Source: Balamuthia mandrillaris (Eukaryota; Discosea; Longamoebia; Balamuthiidae). From it: DNA of 64,000 nt. Each line of letters starts with the position of its first letter. The stretch's first letter is position 1. The stretch spans positions 62,001 to 126,000 of the forward strand of contig JAVKOQ010000133.1 of the NCBI GenBank assembly GCA_031835245.1. Reading direction: 5' to 3'. The notes beneath the pieces are model-generated. The model had not been told where the DNA came from. It made no database searches and saw only the letters and a program-made list of their open reading frames with translations. Below are positions 52,743-64,000 of the stretch, piece by piece. Both the position numbers and the translations under genes were made by a program.

Positions 52743-53969
52743 ATGGGGGAGGAGGGCTGCTGGGAGGAGCTACCTCCCGAAATACTGGTTTGTTCTGTCT
52801 CTCTCCCCAACAACAACGTTGGGGACAACGAAGAGGGATCCTCTTGTTCTCTCTCTCTCTCTCTTCTCTTTCTTTTCTTCCACTGCTGAAGGGTGGGTTT
52901 GACGAACAACAACATTTTTTTTAATCAGATGATGATGTTTCGGTCTCTGGACGTAGCGTCCATCTACCCCTGCTTTACGGTTAACAAACGCTGGCTCTCC
53001 GCCGCTCAAGACGACTTTGTCTGGAGCCATTTCTTTCTTCAGTCCTTTGGCGAGTTTGACGATCACCTGATCTCTTCCTCAACGCCGAAAGAGGGAGAGC
53101 AGCAGCAGCAACAACCAGCAGCAGCAAACTGGATCCAAAGGTTCAAAGAGTACGCCCAGACCAGGTTTTGCTTTCACCCCCTGCTCGCCGCCCACGTCTA
53201 CCTCTTCCCCTCCCCCAACTTCAGGACCATCCTGCGCGAAGACCATCAGGGCTCCTGCCCCAAGGCCGTTCTCTCCACCGAACGCCAACTGCGCCCATGG
53301 CTTCTTCGTCATCCCACCCCCTCGCCTTCTTCTTTTTCTTCTTCTTCTTCTGCAACTTCATCATCGTCGTCTTCTCCCTCAACTTCTTCCCCTTCTGCCT
53401 CCTCCTCACCACAGAAAGAAGTTGAGGTGGTCAGAGGCAAACAACAGCCGGACGCTGACGATAGGGACCACCCGGAGGAACGCAAGGCCATGTTCTGCGG
53501 CTGGCACAACAAGGCCATCCGCCTGCAGTTCCAAGCCACGCGCAACTGGGAGGTCGGCCTCTTCCACCTCGACCCCGCCGACCCCCGCTTCAACTACGGC
53601 GGCGGCTACTTCAACTCCTTCCTCATCAAGCAGCTCCCCTTTGTCTCCTTGAGCATTTCCGACAGACGGTGTTACTTCACCGAACACGAACTGCTCCAAA
53701 AGCTACAACGAGAACCGGATGTGGATGCACAAGGGCTTCGCGCCTACATCAAAGACAAACGCTTCACGTTGGCGCAAGGCTTTGACGAGAATGTGCCTTA
53801 CACCATCACCGTCACCGTGGATGATAGGAAGAGAGCGGTTCGCTTCGAGGTGAACGGTCAGGATGTTTCTGGGGCGCTTTCCCTGCCGCCGCACCCCTTT
53901 GTGATGGGCTTTAACACGGGTTATGCCGCTCCTGCGCTGACCGTTCTCGACTGTTCGCTTTTGAGGTGA
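52743..53969 (+). CDS. F-box protein with SPRY/concanavalin-like C-terminal domain
   Basis: Two exons, 52743-52787 and 52929-53969, join in phase 0. The F-box spans the junction: GCWEELPPEIL then MFRSLDVASIYPCFTVNKRW and LSAAQDDFVWSHFF. The second part holds a Ser-rich insertion (residues 140-175) inside an otherwise folded domain. Its strands include MFCGWHNKAIRLQFQATRNW, EVGLFHLDPADPRFNYGGGY, ERQLRPWLLRHP and VPYTITVTVDDRKRAVRFEV followed by NGQDVSGALSLPPHPFVMGF. Together they look like a SPRY/B30.2 or related beta-sandwich. This would make it a substrate receptor of an SCF ligase. The stop at 53969 overlaps a GTGAGTGAG that would be a good donor, so an extra 3' exon is possible. Confidence 0.6.
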
Positions 53970-54189
53970 GTGAGAAACGAGCATGTATTGATACATTGTT
54001 ACAAACAACAACAAAAAAAGAAGAGCAAAAGAGGCCACACTTCAGGTTTGTGAATTGTTGTTGAGCAGCAAAAGAGCGTGTTGGGCGATGGATGAACAGA
54101 GAGCGAACACTCCTTCTGTCCCTTTGCTTTGTAACAGATGGTCTTTGAACTTAACGTCTGTATTTTAAAAACCTATTATTAGTTTATGC

Positions 54190-54196
54190 TTTTTGT

Positions 54197-54237
<41 letters not shown>
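54190..54237. repeat. CT microsatellite downstream of the RhoGAP gene
   Basis: A CT run of about 48 bases in the gap between the convergent F-box/SPRY-like and RhoGAP genes (53970-54267). No gene is seen in that gap. Confidence 0.85.
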
Positions 54238-54238
<1 letters not shown>

Positions 54239-54267
54239 CCCTTTCAAGCACGAAAGAAGAAGTACCA

Positions 54268-57200
54268 TTAAGACAAACCACAAGACGAGAGAGTGATTCC
54301 TTTCTCTCTGCAACGGATTTCCCTGGCGACAGTAGCCCATCGAGAAGTAGTTGATATTCTTCGCGCTCTCCTTTGATATGGATAGTGTTGACTCAGCACA
54401 ATGGAGCACTGAAGCGGAGAGATAGGGAGGAGTTTACCATCGTCCAGCAACAATTCTTTCTGTACATCGTTTGCGGCTGGTCTAGCTGCGTTTTCCGTTT
54501 CTTGGTCTTTGCTGTCTTCAGCTTCCTTCTCCAACAGCAGCTTCTCAAAGATGTTGTCAAAGTCTTCCACCAACGAGAAGGCGACGTTGCTCTGCCGGGT
54601 AGTTGAGGAATAGTCCATCGTGTTCGACATGTTTCTCATGATTGTCGGCCCGAACACGATGCTCAGATTGTTGGAAGACATCTTGTTATCTTCCGAATAG
54701 TGTGTAACTGGGCAACATGATGGGTCAGAATAAAGTGAAGAAGAAGAACAACAAGAAGAACAAGAAGGAGAAAGAGGAGGAAGAGCAGAAGACCAAAAAG
54801 ATGAACGACAAAGCAAGAAGCACACCTTTTCGCAAGAGAGAAAAGAGGTAAACAAGCATAAGACGGTTCTCTCGGGGCAAGTCTTCAACAAGTCTTTTCA
54901 GCACAGGGCAACGATCATCATGGTCTTCTATTGCTTTATTTTTGATGTATAAGCACAACGAATGAAGATGGAAAAGAAGAAGACAAACTAACCTCCAGCT
55001 TTCAAAAAGCGTTCGTAAAAGTCGAACGGGATCAGCGGCTGAGGACTCTCACGAAGATACTGTTTGAAGGCGCCGGCCACGTCATGTACCTTGCCTTCCG
55101 GCAGAGACAAATCACTTCCTGGTTGTTTGGGTTAACGTTATGTGTGTGAGAACAAGAACAGATCAACAAACTCGTACCATGAAACGTGGACCAAATCTTA
55201 TGAACGGTGTCAGCAGTTCCTGATATCCTAAACAATCCTTCTGACTGTAACGCTTCTGTTTGTTTAAAACAACGTGTTAAAAACTTCTTCAATAACAGGT
55301 GGAGGATTACTTACGAGGAGAATCGAGATAGTTCACTAAGGCCGTGATGACAGGCAACCGCAACGCGGGAGAGCTCTCCGCCACAACGGGGGACTCTGAC
55401 AATATGTTTCTCTCCACCAACTCTCCTCTATCTGGTCGGTTCTTGAAAAAGTGGGAAAGAGAAGAGTAGATCTTCTTCGATGGTCCAGCACGTCTTTTTC
55501 CGTATCCATTGTTACCAACACCTTCGTCTCCGCCATCATCTTCCATTGAGGGTAACGCACCACCACGTGCTCTCCCTCTTGGGCTTTCCGTTGATGGAGA
55601 AGATGACAAAACTAAAGGCGGATGCGAAGATGGAGAGGAATCATCAGGTGTTGGCGATGCTGAGGCATCGCGGGTAGGAGATATAAGAGGAGAAGCGGAG
55701 GAATGGGTTTGATGTTTGGGCTGATGTTGATGGCGAGAAGAGTTCGGTCGAAGAAATAAAACATTACCAGAACGAATGCTATGGTGTTGAAATGCCTCAA
55801 CGTCCTCCATCAGTTCACCGCTCACTGGTTCTTCTTCTCCGCCCATCTCACCATTCCGAACAATGTAAAGATCGTACTCATCGATGTTTCTCATCTTCTT
55901 CTTCAAACGGCGTTTCAAGTCGCCGGCTGTATCCGTTCCACTCACTTTCACCAAAGTGGAAAAGTCTTCTTCGATGCACATTACTTTCACAAGAGCGGAT
56001 GAAGAAGGGCTTTCTAATGGGGAAGCAGAAGCAGGGATTGAAGGAGAACTTGCGCCGGAACGAGGAGGAGAGGAGGAAGCAGAAGATGAAATAGCATACT
56101 GGAGTTGTTCGAGCTGAGGTTTTTCCTTGTCAGAGAGATACATTGATAACGTTTTAAACGCTCCAATCCTTCTTGGACTTCCTCCTGGAGAAGAAGATGG
56201 CGTAGAAGAGCTTGAAGGAGACGTTGACGATGATGTGCACGGCTCCTTGTTTTGCGTTCGTATCTTGTTCTCTTCTCTCTTATTTGCGCTTTTCTTCTTC
56301 TTCTTTGTGTCTTCTTTGCTCTCTTTTTTTTGGTTGTTTGAGCTATTGTTGGTCATATTGTTATTGTTTGCTTCGTTGTTATTGTTGGAGGCATCGGCAG
56401 AGTTGCTGTTAGTAGCTCTCCGCAACACGCTTCGCAAAGTTCCTCCAGTAGAGCTTCTTCTCTTTCTCAACCTTCCTTGAGAGGGTCGATTCATTGTCGA
56501 GGGAGAGCTCTCTTTTTCAGTTGCCTCAGCTTCGGTTTGTTGTTCAGTTTCAGCTTGTGAAGCAGAAGAAACAGGCATAGCTGAAGGTGAAGGAGATGAA
56601 GACCCGGCTAAAGCCCTGGAATGGGGAGAAGAAGCGGGTTGAAGAAGCGCTCGTGGACCTACAGTAGGGGAGAAGGCAGACAAACGAGGCAAGTACATCG
56701 ACTGGGTTCGTTTTGGAGGTGGTTTGGGAGAGTTTTGTGTTTCAGTCGCTGTCTCCTCTGGTCTTTCTTCTTGTGGGTTGCTGCCATCACCGTGGCCATT
56801 GTTTGTTGGTTGTTGTGGTGAAGGAACGCCAGGAGGAGGTGGAGGCGGCTTCTTCTTTGGCTTTTGGTGATAACGTTTTCTGAACAGCAATATCTCCTGT
56901 ATTTTTTTTCAGTTGACGGAGAAGAAGAGGAACAAGAAAAAAGAACACGAAGAGGGATTAGAAGCACAAGCAAGAAAAAGAACTAAGAAGCAGAAGACGA
57001 AAAAGAAACCTGTTCAGCAAGGCCAAGTCCAAAAATTAGAACATGATCCTCCAACCATGTTCCATTCCTCACAAGACCAAAGTTAGATATGTCAGCAGTC
57101 TCATTGATGGCGGCGGCATCATGATGTTGCAACGAATGCATCACTCCACGAGCGGTCGTTTCTTGGCAGCACAGCACTTCTTCCTCAATGGCGGATGCTT

Positions 57201-58526
57201 CAATGAGAATGTGAACAACGAAGAAGTTGGAAGAAGGAGGACGTTGTCTCATTTCGATGCGATCCTGTTTGTGCGTTGTTATCAGTCAATAGCTAAAGAG
57301 AACGCAGAGAGAAAAAGAATAAGGGTTACGAACTCCATTTTTCAGAAAGTATTCTCCCAGCGTTCTGTCATCCTCCAACCAAATGCCCAACTGAGGAAAG
57401 AACATACTTAAGCCATCAAGCATCGAAGATGAGTTGCCAAGGTGGTTATTATAGAGTCGATTATTGTTGCTTGCAGCAGAATTTTCTCTCAGTCTACTTT
57501 CAATGACCTCTTTGGCACTGCTCACCGGAGATGACGAGCGGAAACGAAGTTTGTTGTTCGTCCAAGCAAAGTCCAATGACGGTACATCTATAGTCAACAA
57601 TATGGAAGATGAAGAAAAAGAGGGAGGAGGGCTGAAGGCATCAGCAGCAGAAGAAGCTTGAGAAGGACGCGGAGCAAAAGACGGGGAGGATAATTGAAGA
57701 GCTCTAGAAGGGCGTGACGTAGTTGTGATGGTAGTTCCTCCAGAAGAACCTGTTGTCATTGAAGCGAAAGGAACATTGTTCGGGGAAGGGGACGGAGAAG
57801 CAGAAGACGTAGTCGAAGGCGAGGAGGACAGGGGAGACGGGGGAGCGGAGGACAAAGAAGTGGAAGAGCTAGAAGTGGGAATGGTTTTGAGACTGGCAGA
57901 ACGTTTCTTGGAGGCCAGGCCGAGTGGTATGCTTGAAGGAGTAAGTCGAAACGATCTCGATTTGGTTGGCTTCTTTTTCGTTTTCGTTTGTTCTACATCT
58001 GATAAGAGATACGAAAATTAAGAGGCAGAAGGAAAGGACAAAAGCCGGAGTTCGTTTTACCTTCAGCAGTTTTGCTGCCTTCAGCAGCATATGGAGAGAA
58101 TATAGGATGATTTGGGAGCTGCTGAGACAATCCTCTAATCCTAGTTTGTAGTCTTGCCCTAGCCTCAGGATCAGGAAGCGGTGGTGATGAGGTAGAAGAA
58201 GGAGAAGCAGAAAAGTCTCTTTCTTGTTCCTGTGACAGTCTATTTTGAGACAGTGTTGAGATTTTTTCTCTTATGCTGCCAGATGCTCCAGTTGATACCA
58301 CCTCTACAAGCGAGAAGAAGAGGTTGTTAGAAGAACCGATAAAGTAATGATACTGAAAAAAGTGAAAATAACATATACTTCCAGAGCTTGAAGCGAGAGG
58401 TCGAGGAAGTTTTGGACTGTTGGGTGATCCCGTAGCAGGGGGCAAAGGCACAAGGCGCAACCGAAGATCCACACTCCCGTTGGCCGTCCCCCCGCTAGAA
58501 GAGAACTCAACCTCTCCCTCTTCCAT
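54268..58526 (-). CDS. RhoGAP protein with ubiquitin-like (F0/RA-like) domains
   Basis: Inactivates a Rho/Rac GTPase. About nine exons from the ATG at 58526 encode over 1,200 residues. After Ser/Pro-rich sequence, ubiquitin-like modules appear: SILLTIDVPSLDFAWTN ending LGIWLEDDRTLGEYFLKNGD, then RPPSSNFFVVHILIEAS ending GTWLEDHVLIFGLGLAEQ and EILLFRKRYHQKPKKK, which resemble the F0 domain of talin/kindlin. A further Ubl/RA-like module reads GDLKRRLKKKMRNIDEYDLY. The RhoGAP domain follows: LPVITALVNYLDS, EALQSEGLFRISGTADTVHK (Arg finger in GLFRISG), then VAGAFKQYLRESPQPLIPFD, then RLVEDLPRENRLMLVYLFSL, then MSSNNLSIVFGPTIMRNM. Poly-Asn and Lys-rich linkers lie between. The last coding exon, ending at 54268, could be spliced differently. 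A CArG box lies upstream. Confidence 0.82.
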
Positions 58527-58861
58527 TCTCCTCGTCCTTCTCTCTTTGAGGATGGTTAAAATACAGCTTGCTTTCCTCTATTGAAATTCTTTTTTATATC
58601 TTTTTCGTTGTTGGCCTGTTTGAAAGACAAAGACGGGTAAGGGCCTTCGTGAGGCCGAAAAATATAATAAACGAAAGGATCTATCGTCGCCAAACGACGC
58701 ATCATACCTTATAAGGTTATATCGGGTCGATGTCCGTTATTTAAACTGATATCATTGTTTCTAAATTAGGTAATCTGTGATGTCACTTTCACCTAAAATA
58801 GTAACTTTTAACACTAAGTGATAAGAGAAGAGCAGGGAAGAAGAGAGTAACTCGAGTTGTT
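58527..58861. promoter_or_regulatory. RhoGAP promoter with CArG box
   Basis: CCTTATAAGG at 58707-58716 is a perfect CArG box (SRF/MADS-box site), 181 bases upstream of the RhoGAP start. The same spacer holds the 3' end of the Sec14-PH gene. No other gene is seen. Confidence 0.4.
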
Positions 58862-60519
58862 TCAGGCGCTGTTCTCGCACGCCCGCTCCGTAGTTTGTAA
58901 TGGATGATCCTCGTTCTCCTTCTTGTTCTTGTGTTCTTTGTTCTTCCGCTTTTTCTTCTTCTTAGCATTGTTTTCATTTGTCTCTTTTACTTTCTGCTGT
59001 TCGCCTTTTTTCTTTTTCTTTTCGTTATCTTTCTTCGTCCCCTTTGTCGTGTCTTCCATTGCGAAAGCGAAGCTATCCTCCTCATCCATCAACTGTTGTT
59101 GAATGGTGTCCATCCACTCCTCCTTCTCCTCCGCTGACCCAGCCATAAACACGCACTCCTTCTGAAAGGCCGTCACCACCACAAAGCGGTTGTCCTCCTT
59201 CTTCTCGTTGTAATTTCTCACTGTGCTCCCTTCCAACATGATCCATCCTTCTGGTCGGTCATCCTTTTAGAAAGCCAGTCAAACCAAAGAAGAAATAAAA
59301 GTAACACAAGCAACGTAATAAAGAAAAAATGACAAGGAGAAAAAAGAGCAATAAACCTTTCGCGCTTTAAAGTAAAAGAGAGTATGAGGAGTGAGTGCAC
59401 ACCACCGGCTGTTGAACCGGCGCACGACGTTGCCTTGTTTCTTCAAAGAACCTATTTTTACTGATTCTTGCTCCACTTCTTCACATGTCTTTGTTTGTAG
59501 GAAATAAACAATGCCAGCAAAACGACGAAAGCAGAAGGGCTCGTAAGACAGATAAAAAGAAAGACGAGAAAAAGAAGAAAAACAGGAAGGCGATAGTTTA
59601 CCGGATCAGAAAGAACAAAACGATAGGATGGATCCATTTCATGAGAAGTACAGGAAGAGGAGACACATTCATCATAATCGACTCCTTCTTGGGCGCATTG
59701 CTGTCGTACCCATTCCTCTCGGTCATACTTGGCATTGCCTCCCAACTCTTCCAGCAAGTTGTCTTCGTCGATGAGTGCTTTCAACGGGTCTGCGTTTGCT
59801 GTTATCGTCACCTTTTGAAAAATAAAAGAAAAACGAACAATAACACAAAAAAGATAGAAAGATAAGAAACAGAAGACAACGAAAGGAAGGAAGATAAAAT
59901 ATTCACCCTGGAAGAGAGCGAAGAAGGAACCCAAGGACTGATCAACTTCCACAAGAGCCGATAGTACCAAGGAGCGTGGATCGCTATAAAGGCGGCCACC
60001 CTTCCTGGATAATGCAACTGTATCATCCATATAGCATTAATTGTTTGAAGAATGAATGAGAGAAGCAAGGGTGAGGGAGAAAGGAAGCAGTACTTGGAGC
60101 ATTTCCAACAAAAACTTCATCAAACGAGGATCAGTTTTCGCTTTCGTGAAACCATCCAACAACTCCACTACCATTACTTCTTCTGAACTTTTAAGAAACA
60201 GTTAAACAAAAAATTACAGGCGGTAAGAAGAAAGAAGAGACGGGAATGGAGGAGGAGAAGAAGAAGGAGAAGAATAACAAACCGTTTTAGAGCAATTTCG
60301 ATGAGGTAAACGATGAGCATCAAAGTCGGTAGAAAAGGCCGTGAAGGGTCATGCTTGGCTGCTCGAAAGTAAAAGACGGCTCTGCCGTGCTTGTCAACAA
60401 ATATCGGAGGGATTATCTTTTTTTTTGTTTGTTTTGAATCCATTATACACTCACTTGGCAGAAAGAAGAAAGAAACTACAAGAAAGAAACGACAAGAAAG
60501 AAAGAAAGAAAGAAACGAC

Positions 60520-60563
<44 letters not shown>

Positions 60564-60991
60564 AACGACAAGACAGAAAGAAAGAAACGACAAGACAGAA
60601 AGAAAGAAACGACAAGAAAGAAAGAAACGACAAGAAACGACAAGAAAGAACGAAAGAGGGAACAGAACGACAGGAAAAGTATTGTTATGTACCACGTCCT
60701 GAGACAATGCCTGATAGACATGGTTGATCCTCAAATGCTTCACGTTCATCTTTTGCTCCCAACGCTGCAGCACCCAAAACAACAACAAGGTGACAAGAAA
60801 AGAAAGACCCACAACGAAAAATGAGACGAAAAGCTTTCTTTCTTTGCTTTGATTTTGTCGATGGGCACACCACGTACCAAGTGATCACGGTAGAGAATCT
60901 CCGCTTTCTCTTCATCTCCTCCGTGCTCTTCCACGAACCGTCGTAAGGCCTCTTGGTTCTCCCGTTCTTGTCGCGTGCGAGATTCCTCCAT
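58862..60991 (-). CDS. Sec14-like (CRAL-TRIO) lipid-binding protein with PH domain
   Basis: A phosphoinositide- or lipid-transfer-type protein. About seven exons start at the ATG at 60991. The N-terminal helices read MEESRTRQERENQEALRRFV, then EILYRDHLVRGVPIDKIKAK and WEQKMNVKHLRINHVYQALS. The Sec14 core follows: IIPPIFVDKHGRAVFYFRAA, EVMVVELLDGFTKAKTDPRL, then INAIWMIQLHYPGRVAAFIA with IHAPWYYRLLWKLISPWV. A linker carries LKALIDEDNLLEELGGNAKY. The PH domain reads KIGSLKKQGNVVRRFNSRWC, then YFKARK, then FVVVTAFQKECVFMAGSAEE and KEEWMDTIQQQL with the conserved Trp. The Lys-rich tail ends at 58862. The fourth strand set of Sec14 is split by introns rich in GAAA (60480-60650) and by a weak acceptor there, so that border is approximate. 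Confidence 0.78.
60480..60655 (-). repeat. GAAA/CGACAAGAAAG minisatellite in Sec14-PH intron
   Basis: Runs of GAAA mixed with AAACGACAAGAAAG units. Read on the sense strand this is CTTTCTTGTCGTTT, the same 14-base unit seen in the TBC gene intron at 5640-5716. Confidence 0.85.
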
Positions 60992-61383
60992 CTTTTGTTG
61001 CAACAAGTAGCACAAGCGTAACAAAGTTGTTAGTTGTCGACAATAAATACCTTTGTTGATCGGAATTTTCCTTTTTCGTCCTTTTTTTTGCCGATTTTCG
61101 AACATTCGTTGCTACTGCAAATGACCGAAAAGAAATGGCAAGGGAAAAAAGGGCAGCAAAAAAGTCCTGGCCCTTTCCTGCTAATTTAGCGGGGGGAAAT
61201 TATTGTCGACAAGGACCATCCCCAAACCTAACCATTGCGCGTTGGCAACGAGTCGTCATGATAATTCCCATAACTACGCAAATATGTCGATACATTTACA
61301 ATATATTAAAATATTTCTTTCTAAAAGGAAACAAGCGACAAAAAAATCGGTTGGTTTTATCGATTAAGATTTATTGCTTTGTT
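60992..61383. promoter_or_regulatory. Sec14-PH promoter with two TGTCGACA sites
   Basis: TGTCGACA lies at 61035-61042 (44 bases upstream of the ATG) and 61204-61211. The remainder is AT-rich and includes the 3' UTR of the cytidylyltransferase gene. Confidence 0.55.
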
Positions 61384-62984
<1,601 letters not shown>

Positions 62985-63529
62985 TCGTTCTCTTTGGGTT
63001 CTGCTGTCTATTCACACACACACACGCACACAAGCAAGCTGTCTTTGTTTTGTTTTACACACACGGATCGTGTTCCTCCTCCACACCAAACCTTTCAGCT
63101 TCTTTTTCTTTTTTCTTCCAAATCTTCTTTTCCCTTTCGGCTGTCGGCGGAAAAAAATCGTCTTGCATTCCTTTCATTCCTCAAAAATTACCCAAATTTG
63201 GACCATTTGAGATCAGTATGACACACTCAACCTAATAGCTTCTTTGATCTTGTGCTCTATTACGTTCTTTGAATTCTTGGCATTCTGGATAAAATGCGGA
63301 CGAATAGTTTCAACCTATTATGAAGAAGATTTTGAATGTCGACATTTTAGGTTCCCATTGGTTCAAAGAATGAACCAATTGTTCACGAAAAGACGGGGCA
63401 CTATAGCATGAGGAAGACATGAAAGACTTGGGGATCACCACCCACACACTCCTTCTTTCTTTTCTTTCTTTTTTTTTTTGTTTGAAAAAAACCCTGTAAA
63501 CGAAGAACCAAAAAAAAAAACAACTATCA
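62985..63529. promoter_or_regulatory. Divergent promoter with TGTCGACA
   Basis: The spacer between the cytidylyltransferase and nitrilase-family starts holds TGTCGACA at 63337-63344, a CA repeat near 63010-63065 and poly-T/poly-A runs near both genes. No gene is seen. Confidence 0.45.
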
Positions 63530-63959
63530 ATGGAACAAGCGCTGCAAGCCGCTAAGGTCGACCTCAAACGAACCATTTTGGGGTCCCCTTCCGCGGCCTC
63601 TTGGTCTTTCTTCTCCTCTTCTTCTTCTTCTGTCGATGGGCAGACAGCCGCATTGGTGAACAAACTTCAGCTCTTTCCATCCCCTTCTTTCGAGAAGGGA
63701 GAAGAGGAAGGAGAACACAACGACATCAAGGTGACCGTGTTGCAGCTTTGTCCACTCAACGGAGAACGCATGGCGGCAGGGTTAGACGGCTTTCTCGCTC
63801 AACAGGAGAGAGTGGAGGGCCGAAAGGCCGACGTCGTCATCTTTCCCGAGAACAGCCTGAGCGACGTCAGCTGTGGTGAACCTGCTCTTGACACCTGTCC
63901 TGCTCTCAGACCTATTGCTCATGTTTGCAAGAAGCATTCAGTCTTTGCAGGTTTCTTTC

Positions 63960-63994
<35 letters not shown>

Positions 63995-64000
63995 TGTCGC
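63530..64000 (+). CDS. Carbon-nitrogen hydrolase (nitrilase superfamily), partial
   Basis: Only the first exon, 63530-63950, is inside the window; a GTTTCT donor and CT-rich intron follow to the edge. About 140 residues are read. MEQALQAAKVDLKRTILG is followed by a Ser-rich stretch. The folded part then begins: IKVTVLQLCPLNGERMAAGL, ADVVIFPENSLSD and RPIAHVCKKHSVFA. The FPE motif holds the expected first catalytic Glu of the Glu-Lys-Cys triad; Lys and Cys would lie beyond the edge. The family includes amidases, biotinidase-type enzymes, beta-ureidopropionase and Nit proteins. The subgroup cannot be chosen from this part. Confidence 0.65.

Overview
This window is nuclear DNA of a compact, intron-rich eukaryote. 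Genes sit 40-400 bp apart on both strands, introns are mostly 60-250 bp with GT-AG ends, and many introns carry long pyrimidine microsatellites. The gene set (ERMES subunit Mdm12, RasGEF, RhoGAP, RabGAP/TBC, Sec14-PH, several F-box/SPRY and LRR proteins, and a minor-spliceosome U11/U12 59K protein) fits a free-living amoeba. A centramoebid such as a Balamuthia or Acanthamoeba relative is my inference; no rRNA or other taxonomic marker is present.

Layout. 1-9 kb: a partial basic protein, a hypothetical, an ER DnaJ/thioredoxin protein, a TBC RabGAP and a PAC2-family proteasome-assembly-type protein. 9-14 kb: accessory region with a multi-exon transposase-like gene, an Asn/Lys-rich ORF and three arrays of one hexanucleotide, two of them forming a large inverted repeat. 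14.7-17.6 kb: two divergent F-box genes, one fusing an F-box to a Ras-like GTPase, the other F-box plus SPRY. 17.8-26.4 kb: a TMEM230-like protein, glutamine cyclotransferase, an Asp/Asn beta-hydroxylase, a RasGEF, Tim10 and a TMEM42-like protein. 27-44 kb: a Gln-rich coiled-coil protein, a membrane RING protein, a large LRR protein, Mdm12, a doubtful small gene and the U11/U12 59K protein. 44.3-52.1 kb: one huge intronless GC-rich gene for a secreted repeat protein, with one 7-bp frame break. 52.7-64 kb: an F-box/SPRY-like protein, RhoGAP, Sec14-PH, ethanolamine-phosphate cytidylyltransferase and the start of a nitrilase-family enzyme.

Themes: small-GTPase signalling (TBC, F-box-GTPase, RasGEF, RhoGAP), ubiquitin ligation (F-box and RING proteins), and ER/mitochondria/lipid homeostasis (ERdj5-like, Mdm12, Tim10, Sec14-PH, ECT). 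The most striking unexplained signals are a palindrome, TGTCGACA, found 13 times and only between genes; tRNA-3'-end-like B-box modules in intergenic DNA; strand-polarised intronic CT repeats; the F-box/Ras-like fusion; and the solenoid-like secreted protein.
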